This document shows positions 16,671 through 26,662 of a stretch of 64,000 bases of DNA, in pieces; position 1 is the stretch's first letter; every line of letters starts with the position of its first letter. The translations under genes were made by a program, and so were the position numbers. Location of the stretch: the NCBI RefSeq assembly GCF_003149085.1, contig NZ_QGDT01000003.1, positions 124,001 to 188,000 on the forward strand, read 5' to 3'. This DNA is from Dyadobacter jejuensis (GTDB lineage: Bacteria > Bacteroidota > Bacteroidia > Cytophagales > Spirosomataceae). The notes beneath the pieces are model-generated. The model did not search any database. It saw only the letters and a program-made list of their open reading frames with translations, and had not been told where the DNA came from.

Positions 16671-17867
16671 TTAGAGCACTATAAATGGTTTTGGGCTAAA
16701 AGATAAGACAAATATGATTAAAGCCAATATCCCCAGAATGATTCGGGGTTTATTTAGGGGCTCATCCTCGGGAGTTTCGGGGTGCTTCACGCCGAGGAAT
16801 CTTCCTAGTAAAAATATAAAGGGTAAGAAACCAGAGTAGCCTTCTATATGTGGTAAGAAGTATGTGGTGCCGAGCTGAGCTACAACGACAATCAGGCTTA
16901 TCATAACGGCCGTAGAAGGGCTGTCGCTCATGCCACGGAAACATATGAAAAGGAAATATGCGTATAAGAACAGATAGAACAATTGTTCGTAAAAAATTTG
17001 ATCGCTTCCTATGGCGAAGTTTTCTACGCGAAAAACACCTAAGCCTCCATAAAATGCAAAGATGATGTACAGCGCAGGAGCTACTATATCAAATTTCTTT
17101 TTACCGATCATTCCATACAAGATATGCCCTCCGTCGAGCTGCCCAATGGGTATTAGGTTGAGAGAGGTGAAAAACAGGGCTAGATATCCGGCGAAGAGGT
17201 ATGGATAATGAATGATCTCATAGTCATGCGGCAATAAGCTAGGGTCGGCAACATAGGTTTTAAAGAACCAAAATAGGATGTTATCGCCTAGGGCCAGATT
17301 TCCTGCGGCATTTTCATAGGCAAACTGCGAGTAGTTGAGTCCAAATCGGGTATATTCCGGGTGAATGGTAAAAATATATTCGGCAGGCGGGAGGTGTGTG
17401 AAGCCATACCATAAAACGGCTATGGCTACTATAAAGCCAGCCAAAGGGCCAGCAATACCGATATCGAAGAATTTGAGGCGGGAACGAACCACGGAAGTGA
17501 TTCTGATAAACGCCCCCATGGTTCCGATACTCTGAGTAATACCAAACCATAAAGGGATATAATACGGCAGGGTGACTTTCACCTTATGGGCTTTGGCAAC
17601 GAAAAAATGTCCAAATTCATGAACCGTAAGGATCAACAGGAAGGGGATTGAAAACTGAAAACCCGCTACAAATTCGGCCCAGCCCATGGCTTTAGAAGTT
17701 ACCTCGGTGGTCTGTTCGGAGCTAGCTCCCGACAGGAAGCCAAAGGCTTCATAGACGAAGCCAAATATATTGCCAAACATCCACTCGGCACCAGCCATGG
17801 TGGTGGTGATGACGGTAAGGACGAATAATAGGGCCTGGATGAAATAAGTACGGGTGTTAGACTGCAT
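16671..17867 (-). CDS. Site-2 protease family (M50) membrane zinc metalloprotease
   Basis: A polytopic protease of about 398 residues. The zinc motif H83-E-F-G-H87 lies in a membrane segment, and the second metal-ligand motif LDGGH follows later in LIPIGQLDGGHI, as in the S2P/SpoIVFB family. No PDZ domain is evident. I chose the ATG at 17867 (MQSNTRTYF), which overlaps the end of the upstream HAD gene by 11 bp in a typical coupled arrangement. The longer 17909 start would put a charged extension in front of the first hydrophobic helix. Homologues cleave transmembrane substrates within the bilayer, for example anti-sigma factors; the substrate here is unknown. Confidence 0.85.
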   Translation of the reverse strand: MQSNTRTYFIQALLFVLTVITTTMAGAEWMFGNIFGFVYEAFGFLSGASSEQTTEVTSKAMGWAEFVAGFQFSIPFLLILTVHEFGHFFVAKAHKVKVTLPYYIPLWFGITQSIGTMGAFIRITSVVRSRLKFFDIGIAGPLAGFIVAIAVLWYGFTHLPPAEYIFTIHPEYTRFGLNYSQFAYENAAGNLALGDNILFWFFKTYVADPSLLPHDYEIIHYPYLFAGYLALFFTSLNLIPIGQLDGGHILYGMIGKKKFDIVAPALYIIFAFYGGLGVFRVENFAIGSDQIFYEQLFYLFLYAYFLFICFRGMSDSPSTAVMISLIVVVAQLGTTYFLPHIEGYSGFLPFIFLLGRFLGVKHPETPEDEPLNKPRIILGILALIIFVLSFSPKPFIVL

Positions 17868-18492
17868 AGTCTTCGAGGTATTCGAGAATCGTAGTAGGTT
17901 TTTGAACATGAATGGTCTGAAGGCCTATTTGGGCTGCCGCGGCAATATTATCGCCGTTGTCGTCCAAAAAGAGCGTCTCATCGGCCCGGATCTCCGCTTG
18001 GCTCAGTACCCCATGATAGATATTCGGATCGGGTTTCATCATCCCCATTTCATAGGATACGAATACTTTCTCGAAGAGTTGATCTAAGGACGTAATACCC
18101 GTAGCCTGATGTAGTATTTTGTTAACCTGGGTGATGTGGATGGAGCTGGTGTTGCTCAGCAGAAATAGTCGGTACTTAGTACTCAGCGCTTTTAGTAATT
18201 CTATGCGCTCCACCGGGATGTCGAGTAAGAGGCTATTCCATGCCTGGTCTATGTGCTGGTCTTCCCAATGTTCCTGTTTTAGGATGGTGCGCACCGTGTT
18301 CCTGAATTCTACCTCCGAAAGCTGACCTGTTTCAAATTTACGAAACAGGTCATGTTGTTTTACCAAGGCATGAATTTCATCAAGGTCTATTCCACTTAGT
18401 TCTGCAAAGGCCTGAAAGGCGATGGGGACGTCGATGTTGATGATCACATCGCCTAAGTCGAAGAGCAGATTTTTTATAGATTCGTTTTTCAT
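17857..18492 (-). CDS. HAD superfamily hydrolase (YihX-like)
   Basis: A 211-residue HAD-IA phosphatase. Motif I is F-D12-L-G-D-V, the YihX-type variant in which the second acidic residue of DxD is replaced by Gly. Motif II is LLSNTSS (about 105-111), the motif III lysine is in MGMMKPDPNIYH, and motif IV is FLDDNGDN (about 176-183). The family dephosphorylates sugar phosphates and similar small molecules; the specific substrate is not inferable. Its stop overlaps the start of the M50 protease, and accA is 42 bp upstream on the same strand. Confidence 0.85.
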   Translation of the reverse strand: MKNESIKNLLFDLGDVIINIDVPIAFQAFAELSGIDLDEIHALVKQHDLFRKFETGQLSEVEFRNTVRTILKQEHWEDQHIDQAWNSLLLDIPVERIELLKALSTKYRLFLLSNTSSIHITQVNKILHQATGITSLDQLFEKVFVSYEMGMMKPDPNIYHGVLSQAEIRADETLFLDDNGDNIAAAAQIGLQTIHVQKPTTILEYLEDYAV

Positions 18493-18534
18493 GTATGGAG
18501 GATACTTACGGAGAAATGGAAGAAAACGGATGGG

Positions 18535-19488
18535 TTATTCTATCACTACACCCATGGCGCAGAACTTTTCAATACGTTCGTCAATCCTAGTTTGAGCGTC
18601 TATTTTATTAAGATCCGCAATATTTTCAAGTATGGCATTTTTAACTTCGTTGGCCATCCAAGCATGGTCCAGATGGGCACCTCCCAGTGGTTCGCCAATA
18701 ATGCCATCGATAAGCTTGTTTTGCTTCATATCTTTGGCCGTTATTTTCATGGCTTCTGCCGCTTGCTCCTTATAATCCCAACTACGCCATAGAATAGCCG
18801 AACAGTTTTCGGGGGATATTACCGAGTACCAGGTGTTTTCCAACATCAGCACCTTGTCGCCAATGGCCAAGCCCAAGGCTCCACCAGAGGCGCCTTCGCC
18901 AATAATAATGCAGATTACCGGTACTTTCAGCATAAACATCTCCTTCAAGTTCCGGGCGATGGCTTCCCCTTGTCCGCGTTCTTCGGCTTCCATCCCAGGG
19001 AAGGCCCCAGGCGTATCGATCAAAGTGACTATGGGTTTATTGAATTTCTCTGCCATTTTCATCAGACGGAGCGCCTTGCGGTACCCTTCGGGGTTAGGCA
19101 TTCCAAAGTTGCGATATTGGCGTTGCTTGGTGTTACGTCCTTTTTGCTGGCCAATCAGCATAAATGACTGACCGTTTACGTTGGCCCATCCTCCTATAAT
19201 AGCCGGATCGTCCCGTACTTGTCGGTCCCCGTGAAGTTCAATGAATTCATCACAAATCTGCTGGATATAGTCGAGGGTATAGGGGCGGTCGGGGTGCCTA
19301 GAAAGCTGCACCCGTTGCCAACTGGTCAGGTTTTCGAATATCTCTTTCCTTAATTTTGTGATATTATTTTCTAAAAGCACGATGGCGTCAGAAACGTCTA
19401 CATTATTGTTTTTGGCCAAAACTTTCATTTCTTCAAGCTTTTTTTCCAGCTCAGCCATCGGTTTTTCAAAATCGAGGTATGTTCTCAT
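18535..19488 (-). CDS. accA: Acetyl-CoA carboxylase carboxyltransferase subunit alpha
   Basis: A full-length (317 aa) AccA. The N-terminal helical region [20 protein letters not shown] is followed by the crotonase-like carboxyltransferase core, with family blocks [62 protein letters not shown] and [10 protein letters not shown]. With AccD (not in the window) it transfers carboxyl from biotin to acetyl-CoA to make malonyl-CoA, the first committed step of fatty acid synthesis in the cytoplasm. It lies between the beta-CASP nuclease and HAD genes with short gaps, suggesting one minus-strand operon. Confidence 0.97.
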   Translation of the reverse strand: MRTYLDFEKPMAELEKKLEEMKVLAKNNNVDVSDAIVLLENNITKLRKEIFENLTSWQRVQLSRHPDRPYTLDYIQQICDEFIELHGDRQVRDDPAIIGGWANVNGQSFMLIGQQKGRNTKQRQYRNFGMPNPEGYRKALRLMKMAEKFNKPIVTLIDTPGAFPGMEAEERGQGEAIARNLKEMFMLKVPVICIIIGEGASGGALGLAIGDKVLMLENTWYSVISPENCSAILWRSWDYKEQAAEAMKITAKDMKQNKLIDGIIGEPLGGAHLDHAWMANEVKNAILENIADLNKIDAQTRIDERIEKFCAMGVVIE

Positions 19489-19519
19489 TGTTTTTATTTA
19501 CTTCGTAATAGGAGAAAAA

Positions 19520-20941
19520 CTACAGTTCGTATTGTTGACCCCGCATGGGCATCTCTACGTCTTGGTAGCCTAATTTGTTGATTATCAGTTGCAATTCTGT
19601 CATACTTTGCTTTTCACCATGAACCAAGAATACCTTCTTAACTTTTTCTGGGTCCTGTATTTTGACAAATTTAACTAAATCATTTTGATCTCCATGCCCG
19701 CTAAAGACATCAATTTTCTCAATGCCGGCCATCACTGGGAGTTGTTTGCCTCTAATGGTAATATTATCCTGCCCATTGATGAGCCTCCAGCCCAAGGTTC
19801 CTTCGGAGGCATAGCCTACCATTAGGATGGTAGCATAAGGGTTCCCAATATTCGCCTCTACATGATGTTCTATACGGCCACCTTGTACCATTCCTGAAGA
19901 AGAAATGATAATACATGGCTCGTTGTAGTTCGATATGGCCCGGCTGGCCTCGGCGTTTTCGAGGTAAATCAGATTGTCAAAATCGAAGAGCATGCCATTG
20001 TCTTCTTGGAATTTTTTGGCTTTTTTGTTGAGGAGCCTACCAAACCGTTCATAGACCTTCGTGCTACTATAGGCCAAGGGGCTGTCGGAGAATACCTTAA
20101 TACTCGGAAAGCTATTTTCTTGGTATATCTTATTGAGGGTGTACAACAGGGCCTGGGTACGCCCCACCGAAAAAGAGGGGATGATGAGTCGGCCGGGCGT
20201 GTCTATGCAGGTTCGGCGTATCACCTTCGCTAGGGCTTCCTCAGGGGCTTCATGGTTTTCGTGTAGCCTATTCCCGTAGGTGCTCTCACAGACCAGATAG
20301 TCTACTTCCGGAATCTCTTGTGGGTCGAGCAATAGGGGATAGTCGGACCGACCAATATCGCCCGAAAATGCGATGCGCTTGCGGACGCCATCCTCTGTCA
20401 CTTCCACCACGATATGCGCGGCTCCAAGAAGGTGCCCCGCCGGATAAAAAGTGATCGAAACATGGTCGGCAATGCGGTAGCGCTGCCCAAAAGATACCGG
20501 GACGAAGTTCTCCATCGCCTCTATGACATTCTTTTCTACGAAATAGTCTTTAGGGATTTCTCTCTTTCCCTTCGATTTTCGCTTTCCGCTGCCATTTCTT
20601 GCATTAAGTCTTTTCTGATGTAAATTGGCCGCGTCCTTCAGTAAAAGGGCCGTCAGGGCCATAGTAGGTTCCGTACATACCACTCTGCCTTCGAAACCCT
20701 CCTTATATAGATTGGGGATGTTTCCCGAGTGGTCGATGTGCGCGTGAGTGAGTAAAACGGTATTAATCATGCTAGCCTCGAAAGGGAACACACTTTTTTG
20801 TTCGTCGTACCGTGCCTTTCTATCCTTCTCCTCCAAATCAAAATCTGAGCCACAATCTACGAGTATCCGGTAGTCGTCTGTTTCCAACAGAAACATGCTT
20901 CCTGTAACTTGCTGTGCAGCTCCCCAAAATGTCAATTTCAT
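19520..20941 (-). CDS. Beta-CASP metallo-beta-lactamase-fold RNA hydrolase (CPSF/YSH1-like)
   Basis: The product is about 473 residues from ATG 20941 (MKLTFWGAAQQVTGSMFLLE), the conserved start of this family; the open frame extends further upstream without conservation. The metal-binding motif is T-H-A-H-I-D-H-S-G, and later motifs include the aspartate block FSGDIGRSDYPLL, a beta-CASP middle region with SFSVGRTQ and SSSGMVQGGRIEHH, and the RMMBL ending FSGHGDQNDL. Bacterial members resemble eukaryotic CPSF73/Int11 and probably act as RNA endo- or exonucleases; the in vivo target is unknown. The gene leads the minus-strand run that includes accA. Confidence 0.88.
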   Translation of the reverse strand: MKLTFWGAAQQVTGSMFLLETDDYRILVDCGSDFDLEEKDRKARYDEQKSVFPFEASMINTVLLTHAHIDHSGNIPNLYKEGFEGRVVCTEPTMALTALLLKDAANLHQKRLNARNGSGKRKSKGKREIPKDYFVEKNVIEAMENFVPVSFGQRYRIADHVSITFYPAGHLLGAAHIVVEVTEDGVRKRIAFSGDIGRSDYPLLLDPQEIPEVDYLVCESTYGNRLHENHEAPEEALAKVIRRTCIDTPGRLIIPSFSVGRTQALLYTLNKIYQENSFPSIKVFSDSPLAYSSTKVYERFGRLLNKKAKKFQEDNGMLFDFDNLIYLENAEASRAISNYNEPCIIISSSGMVQGGRIEHHVEANIGNPYATILMVGYASEGTLGWRLINGQDNITIRGKQLPVMAGIEKIDVFSGHGDQNDLVKFVKIQDPEKVKKVFLVHGEKQSMTELQLIINKLGYQDVEMPMRGQQYEL

Positions 20942-21220
20942 ATAAATAATTGGGTGAATAACTATAGGTTGGGTCGAATCTGTCAACCTCCATTTAATGT
21001 CTTTATTGTTTGATGGAGTCCTATTATCGAAACAATATACTCCCCTCAACATCGCAGTTACACCCGAAATGTTCGATGACCAAGTCGGCCTAATTTAGTA
21101 CAAAGCGGGTACTTTGATCTGCAAAAGTATCAAAAAACCGTTGGAGTCGTTCCAAATACTTTTTTGTTTCCTGCCGTCTTAATACATTTAGGCCAAACAC
21201 AGATCGGCAATAGAGAGGAT

Positions 21221-22672
21221 ATGAAGCATATATTCAGTTTGTTATTATTTTTTACTTGGGCCGATTTGCGGTCACAAAACTTAGATTCAGTTGCGATAGC
21301 AACGTTTTCAGACGCCGTTGCCAACTTGGCTAATAGTGAAATGTTGCGACATGGATCCCTAGCGATCCAAATTAAGGACGTCAAAACGAAAAGCAAAATT
21401 TTTTCCCTGCATCAAGAGCGTAGCTTGCCCTCGGCTTCTATACTCAAATTGGTCACTACAGCCTCAGTAATGTCGGTCTTAGGCCCACAGTACCGCTTTG
21501 AAACCAAGCTGAGCTATACAGGAACGGTTCGGTCCGATACCTTATTTGGCGATATCTGGATCCATGGAGGTGGGGACCCATCCTTGGGAAGCGATCGATT
21601 TGCCGACTATCCCGACCAGCAGGGCATATTCCTCCGCTGGGCTGCTGCCATCAAAGGAAAGGGGATTAAACATATTAAGGGAAATATTTTGGTCGATACC
21701 GGTTTTTACGATGGCCTCCCCCAAGTGGAATCGTGGATATGGGGGGATATCGGCAACGCTTATGGGGCCGGAGTTTTTAGCCTAAACATCAATGAAAATA
21801 AATTTTTAGCCCAGTTTAGCCCTGGAAGTGAGGTCGGCGATGCGGTGGCGTTTAATGGAACAAAACCGAGTTTACCTTATATGCAGTTCGATAACTTATT
21901 GCAAACGGGAGAGCGGGGTTCGGGCGATCAGTCCATATTCTATAGCTCCCCTTTAGGCAACACGGTACAGTTTACCGGAACCATCCCGACGGGCTACCGG
22001 CAGTTTACGGTAAAGGGGGCTATCCCCAACCCTCCCTATTTTGCCCAATATGGATTAAAAGAAACCTTGGAACTTCAGGGGATTGGGGTGGATCAACAGA
22101 AACTAGTGCTAAATGGAGCGGGTGGGAGTCTGGATCGGTATGTATCGCCCCCTTTGCAAGATCTTTGCCGCGAAACGAACTATTGGAGCATCAATTTGTA
22201 TGCAGATAGCTTCTTAAAGTTATTCGGCAAACAGTTTGCAGGAAAATCGGATTTTGAATCTTCTACCGAATTAATGCGGAAATACTGGACGGCTAAGGGA
22301 GCCGATATGCGAGGGTTTGGCGTAAAGGACGGGAGTGGGTTATCACCCTCGGGTTTCGTTACCGTACAAAACATGACTGAAGTATTGTCTGCCATGTATA
22401 AAGACAAGGCATTTGAGTCCTATTATAGGGGTTTGGCCGTGATGGGACAGTCGGGGACGGTGAGGCGATATGGAAAAAAAACGAGGGCAGAGGGGAATGT
22501 TAGGGCCAAAAGTGGCTCATTTGAAGGCACCCGATCCTATGCCGGGTATGCTACCACCCGGTCGGGTCAGTTGTTGAGTTTTGCCATTATTGCCCATCGA
22601 TATTTGCCAGACACTGAAAAAGAAATTACCAAAGAGCTAGTAACGCTTATGGAGCTCATGGCCAATTTCTAA
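21221..22672 (+). CDS. dacB: D-alanyl-D-alanine carboxypeptidase/endopeptidase, PBP4 family (S13)
   Basis: The product is 483 residues from ATG 21221, preceded by AGAGGAT and followed by a signal peptide (MKHIFSLLLFFTWADLRSQ). The active-site SxxK is S73-I-L-K76, the SxN motif is in YWSINLYADSF, and the KTG-type motif is K-S-G in RAKSGSFEGTRSYAG. The large insertion between SxxK and SxN is typical of class C low-molecular-weight penicillin-binding proteins. It acts in the periplasm, trimming pentapeptide stems or cleaving 4-3 cross-links of peptidoglycan. It is followed at 13 bp by a GNAT gene on the same strand. Confidence 0.9.
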   Translation: MKHIFSLLLFFTWADLRSQNLDSVAIATFSDAVANLANSEMLRHGSLAIQIKDVKTKSKIFSLHQERSLPSASILKLVTTASVMSVLGPQYRFETKLSYTGTVRSDTLFGDIWIHGGGDPSLGSDRFADYPDQQGIFLRWAAAIKGKGIKHIKGNILVDTGFYDGLPQVESWIWGDIGNAYGAGVFSLNINENKFLAQFSPGSEVGDAVAFNGTKPSLPYMQFDNLLQTGERGSGDQSIFYSSPLGNTVQFTGTIPTGYRQFTVKGAIPNPPYFAQYGLKETLELQGIGVDQQKLVLNGAGGSLDRYVSPPLQDLCRETNYWSINLYADSFLKLFGKQFAGKSDFESSTELMRKYWTAKGADMRGFGVKDGSGLSPSGFVTVQNMTEVLSAMYKDKAFESYYRGLAVMGQSGTVRRYGKKTRAEGNVRAKSGSFEGTRSYAGYATTRSGQLLSFAIIAHRYLPDTEKEITKELVTLMELMANF

Positions 22673-22684
22673 TACAACCATAAT

Positions 22685-23116
22685 ATGATTATGAAGATAG
22701 AACAGCCCAACATCGAGATCAGGGAGGTTAATGCCGACCAGGTAATGGACATAAGGCATAGTGAGCTATGGCCCGATAGGCCCAGGGACTTTGTCCGAAT
22801 CCCAGACGACGCCCTAGGGGTGCATTTTGGCCTGTATATAGAAGGCCAATTGGTATCCGTAATTTCGCTCTTTAGTGCGGAGTCTTCCCTGCGGTTTCGC
22901 AAGTTTGCCACCCTGGCCGATTTCCGGCGTCGGGGTTTAGGTACCTTATTAATGCAGGAAGTACTGGAGTATGCCAAGGCTACCGGTCACAGCCGCATCT
23001 GGTGCGATGCACGTGCCGATGCCTTAGCATTTTATAAACGTTTTCAATTTCAGGAATTTGGGGAACCCTTTTTCAAAGGGGAAATACCCTACCGAAAAAT
23101 TGAGAAATGGATCTGA
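22685..23116 (+). CDS. GNAT family N-acetyltransferase
   Basis: A 143-residue GNAT protein. The acetyl-CoA pyrophosphate-binding motif is FRRRGLGTLLMQEVLEYAK (about 80-98), followed by the C-terminal ALAFYKRFQFQEFGEPF block typical of the fold. The start could be ATG 22685 or 22691 (MIMKIEQ against MKIEQ). It lies 13 bp after the PBP4-type gene, so the two are probably co-transcribed, and it is tail-to-tail with mutS2 with a 14-bp gap. The acyl acceptor is unknown. Confidence 0.85.
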   Translation: MIMKIEQPNIEIREVNADQVMDIRHSELWPDRPRDFVRIPDDALGVHFGLYIEGQLVSVISLFSAESSLRFRKFATLADFRRRGLGTLLMQEVLEYAKATGHSRIWCDARADALAFYKRFQFQEFGEPFFKGEIPYRKIEKWI

Positions 23117-23130
23117 AAGGATTTCAGGAC

Positions 23131-25539
23131 CTACTTAAGGCTAACGATCGTGACCCCGGCACCTCCTCGGTCGGGGTGCTCGTCGCGCATTCCTTTTACC
23201 TGATTATAGCCGCGCAAATGGTTTCGAATTAGGGTACGCAGGATACCGTCGCCTTTACCGTGGACGACTCGTAGCTCGTCGTATCCCAGCATGATGGCAT
23301 TATCCATAAACTGGTCTACGACCCCTAAGGACTCTTCACCGCGCTTGCCTCGTATATCCAGATTAAAACTAAAGTTCATCATCCGCTCATTCAGATCAAT
23401 ACCCTTAGAGCTAGCCTTTACTTCTTTTTCGCCGGTAGCGGCTTTATACGTCTTTTTGGATACTTTTTCCAGCCGGTTCAATTTGACAGTCGACTTCAGG
23501 TCTCCAATCCTAATCTCTATGTCTTTTCCCCTTAAGGCCAATACCTGGCCTATGGCCGTTTGGCCGGCTATTCGCACGTAGTCGCCCGTGCCAATGGCGC
23601 CAGGTTCTGGCTCATAGGTTTCTTCCACTGGGGCCGGTTCCACTATTTTTTCGGGCTTAAGCTGACTTTGGTTAAATTGTTCGATCTTAGCCCTTATCGC
23701 CTTTGTCTGTTCCTTTTCGGCTTTGTTTTCTTTTATTTCCCTGATGGTATTCTCTATAAGCTGATTGGCGTCACTGAGCAGCATCTTGGCTTTTGCCTTG
23801 GCTTCATTGACGAGTTTTTTCTCATTGAGTTCCAGTTTTGACTTCAAGGATTTGTATTCGGCCAACTGTTGGGTGAGCTTCCTTTCCTTAATGCCGAGGG
23901 AGGTGTTCTTTTCTGCGAATACTTTTCGCTCTATATCCAGTTCTTTGAGCAGCTTTTCGAAACTCACTTGCTGGGTGCCTAGCTTTTCTTTCGCTTTTGC
24001 GATCACCCCCTTGGGAAGCCCTATTTTGGTGGCAATCTCAAAGGCAAAGGAGCTGCCCGGTCTGCCGATTTCCAATTGATAAATAGGCTCCAGGTTCTCT
24101 CCATCGAAGCGCATGGCTCCGTTAATCAGTCCGCTGGTTTTGTCGGCCAGTACTTTTAAGTTGGTATAATGGGTATTAATCATCCCATAAGCTCCCGATT
24201 TGGTGAGGTCCTCTAAGATAGCCTCGGCTATGGCCCCGCCGAGGCCTGGCTCGGTCCCTGTTCCAAATTCGTCGATCAGGAATATGGTCCGTTTATTGGC
24301 CATCGCCAAAAAATGACGCATATTAGTGAGGTGGGAGCTATAGGTACTTAGGTCGTTTTCCAGGGACTGTTCATCACCAATATCTATAAAAATATTTTGG
24401 AAAAAACCCATCGTGCTGTCTTCCCGTAAGGGCACCAGCAATCCACATTGAAACATATACTGAATCAACCCAACCGTTTTGAGGGCCACGGATTTTCCAC
24501 CGGCATTGGGTCCAGAGACGATCAGAATTCTATTGTTTTCGTCGAGGGTGATGTCTAGGGGGATGACTGGCTTCCCGCTACCTTTAAATGACATAAAAAG
24601 GATGGGATGACGCGCCTGTTGCCATTCTACTACTTGCTTGTTTACAAAGGTCGGGTTGATGGCCGATAGCTCTTGAGCCAGCCTTGCCTTAGCCCTGAGG
24701 AAATCCAGTAGTCCCAGAAAATGATAGGCCTTCAGCAGGTCTGGTACATAGGGGCGGATCTGGTCGGTGAGCTCAAGGAGTATCCGGTTCACTTCGCGGC
24801 GTTCTTCATATTCCAGTTCGCGAATCTCGTTATTGGTCTCAAAAATCTCCGTAGGTTCAATAAACACCGTTTGTCCCGTCGAGGACTCGTCATGGATAAA
24901 ACCCTTCAGTTTTCTTTTATGCTCGGCGACTAAAGGAATGACCATCCTGCCATTTCTGACCGTTAGGGAGACTTCTTCGCCTATCCATCCTTGTTGTTTG
25001 GCATTTCGAAGGATACTATCCAGTCTTTTGCGTATACCTGCTTGTTCAGAGAGGAGTCTTCTTCTAATGCGGCCGAGTTCGGTGGAGGCCGAGTCTTTTA
25101 CCTGACCTCTATCATCGAATATGCGTTCTATCGCATCGGTCACGTGGCGATCGACAGAGATGGAGCTGGCATAATCCCTCAGTAAAGGAAAGGTCTCTGG
25201 TTCTTGGTTGTTAAAAAACTTCAAGCATAGATTAATGGTGTTCAAGGAGGCCTTCAGGTCCGAAAACGCTTCTTGGCTCAGCTGCATGCCGGCAATAGAG
25301 GCCTGGCGTAGGTGAGGGGTAGCATCCAGATAATTCTGTGAAGGGAAGTTTTCTCCCCGCTCCAGAATGTCCTTCATTTCGGCCGTCTGGCTCACCAGCT
25401 TTTCGACCATGCTGAATTTGTCCGAAAATTTTATTCTTTCTACATAATATTGCCCTAGTGGACTTATGCAGGCCTCGTGTAGCCAGGCTCTTAATTTATC
25501 GAAACCCAGTTTTTGTTCTAATGTTTTTGGATAGAGCAT
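23131..25539 (-). CDS. mutS2: Endonuclease MutS2
   Basis: An 802-residue MutS2 with the complete domain order: the N-terminal helical core without a MutS mismatch-binding domain, the ATPase with Walker A GPNAGGKS and Walker B FLIDEFGTGTEP, a long charged coiled coil (about 510-640), and a C-terminal Smr nuclease domain (LDIRGKRGEE ... VHGKGDGILR). The family suppresses homologous recombination and also rescues collided ribosomes in some bacteria; which role dominates here cannot be told. The Smr motif keeps HGKG. It appears as a separate minus-strand unit, with the next gene upstream about 70 bp away. Confidence 0.95.
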   Translation of the reverse strand: MLYPKTLEQKLGFDKLRAWLHEACISPLGQYYVERIKFSDKFSMVEKLVSQTAEMKDILERGENFPSQNYLDATPHLRQASIAGMQLSQEAFSDLKASLNTINLCLKFFNNQEPETFPLLRDYASSISVDRHVTDAIERIFDDRGQVKDSASTELGRIRRRLLSEQAGIRKRLDSILRNAKQQGWIGEEVSLTVRNGRMVIPLVAEHKRKLKGFIHDESSTGQTVFIEPTEIFETNNEIRELEYEERREVNRILLELTDQIRPYVPDLLKAYHFLGLLDFLRAKARLAQELSAINPTFVNKQVVEWQQARHPILFMSFKGSGKPVIPLDITLDENNRILIVSGPNAGGKSVALKTVGLIQYMFQCGLLVPLREDSTMGFFQNIFIDIGDEQSLENDLSTYSSHLTNMRHFLAMANKRTIFLIDEFGTGTEPGLGGAIAEAILEDLTKSGAYGMINTHYTNLKVLADKTSGLINGAMRFDGENLEPIYQLEIGRPGSSFAFEIATKIGLPKGVIAKAKEKLGTQQVSFEKLLKELDIERKVFAEKNTSLGIKERKLTQQLAEYKSLKSKLELNEKKLVNEAKAKAKMLLSDANQLIENTIREIKENKAEKEQTKAIRAKIEQFNQSQLKPEKIVEPAPVEETYEPEPGAIGTGDYVRIAGQTAIGQVLALRGKDIEIRIGDLKSTVKLNRLEKVSKKTYKAATGEKEVKASSKGIDLNERMMNFSFNLDIRGKRGEESLGVVDQFMDNAIMLGYDELRVVHGKGDGILRTLIRNHLRGYNQVKGMRDEHPDRGGAGVTIVSLK

Positions 25540-25606
25540 TTTATATATTACCGACTCCTAGTCCCCATAGCCACGGGGAGCTCTCGTCTTTGGAATAGTC
25601 AAGAAT

Positions 25607-26128
25607 TTAGAATAGTGAGGAGAATTCTGTTTTTAAGCGTTTAAGCGCTTCTACCGGAGGATCATTGGGCATTTCGGCAACCATCGCAATTATTTTTTTT
25701 GCCAAAAGGGTAGGCGCCTCCTCCGGCGATACCTCACTGGCCGACTTATTGATAATAGTCACTATTTCGTTCATCGCATTATTAATTTCCTCCCAAGTCC
25801 CTATGGAAAGGTATAGCTGTTGGGCTATGTTATGGTTGTATTCTTCCCTTATTTCGCTTAGGAGCGTCTGTTGAAGCTGTAATGCCGAATGGGTATTTGG
25901 AACTACCCTGAGCAATAGCTGGTTAGGTGTTATTCGTTCCAAAAATAAACACATGCGTTCGTAGGCCTGAATACGAAGGGGCAATATGGTTTCTACCTGC
26001 TTCTGTCTTTTATCTTCCCGCTGCCTTAGCAACATTTGTTGGATAAGGTTGTCGGCTATTCGATAAAGACCGTACATCAGGACAACACTGATCAGTAGGT
26101 AGGAAATGGGTTCAATATAATGGATCAT
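25607..26128 (-). CDS. Membrane-anchored conserved hypothetical protein
   Basis: The product is about 173 residues from ATG 26128 (MIHYIEPISYLLISVVLMYG), which places a single transmembrane segment at about 5-25; an in-frame Met 13 codons upstream is less likely. The rest is cytoplasmic, charged and mostly helical, with a conserved-looking block LRIQAYERMCLFLERITP (about 50-67). I have seen this kind of protein in many Bacteroidota genomes as an uncharacterised family and cannot assign a function. It is upstream of mutS2 on the same strand with a gap of under 70 bp, so co-transcription is plausible. Confidence 0.65.
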   Translation of the reverse strand: MIHYIEPISYLLISVVLMYGLYRIADNLIQQMLLRQREDKRQKQVETILPLRIQAYERMCLFLERITPNQLLLRVVPNTHSALQLQQTLLSEIREEYNHNIAQQLYLSIGTWEEINNAMNEIVTIINKSASEVSPEEAPTLLAKKIIAMVAEMPNDPPVEALKRLKTEFSSLF

Positions 26129-26350
26129 GGGGGACAATTTTTTACAAAAATAGAGGGTTCCTTTCAAATAAGAAGGGAAAACTCAAAAAGCTATGACCAA
26201 AAATCTAAGACACTGCTCGCATCTAAGACCCTTCCAGGCGGTTACTTCGCCTTAGTAAAGGGAAAGTTGGGCCTCAAAAGGTAGTGTTCCCTACCAAAGG
26301 CATCATTTTTATCCTTAGTTTTGTCTATTGAAAAATAGTTATCATCTACG

Positions 26351-26662
26351 ATGCAGCCACCAATCACAATCACCTCTCGCGCCCAGAACGAAATCACGTC
26401 CACACTTAAAGCAAATAAAATTCCTGATGAATATGGCTTACGCGTGGGGATAAAAGGTGGGGCCTGTAGTGGATCCATCGTTTTGGGCTTCGACACCCGC
26501 TCTTCGGACGATTTGGAATATGCTATTGACGGAATCAGGGTCTTTATCGACAAAAAGCACCTAATGTATGTATTAGGTGTTTCTGTGGACTATGAGGAAG
26601 GGTTGAACGGAAGCGGTTATACGGTTTCAACCCTTGAAAAACAACCTAATACGGCCAATTAA
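26351..26662 (+). CDS. IscA/HesB-like iron-sulfur assembly accessory protein lacking the C-terminal CxC
   Basis: A 103-residue A-type carrier homologue. The first conserved Cys is present in KGGACSGSIVLGFD (C39), and the fold segments IRVFIDKKHLMYVLG and VDYEEGLNGSGYTV are clear. Canonical A-type carriers end in a CGCG motif that provides two more cluster ligands; here the chain ends STLEKQPNTAN with no further Cys. It therefore either works with a different ligand set or has another role. A similar tail-less form is, from memory, common in Cytophagales. The gene overlaps the convergent endonuclease gene by 4 bp. Confidence 0.8.
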   Translation: MQPPITITSRAQNEITSTLKANKIPDEYGLRVGIKGGACSGSIVLGFDTRSSDDLEYAIDGIRVFIDKKHLMYVLGVSVDYEEGLNGSGYTVSTLEKQPNTAN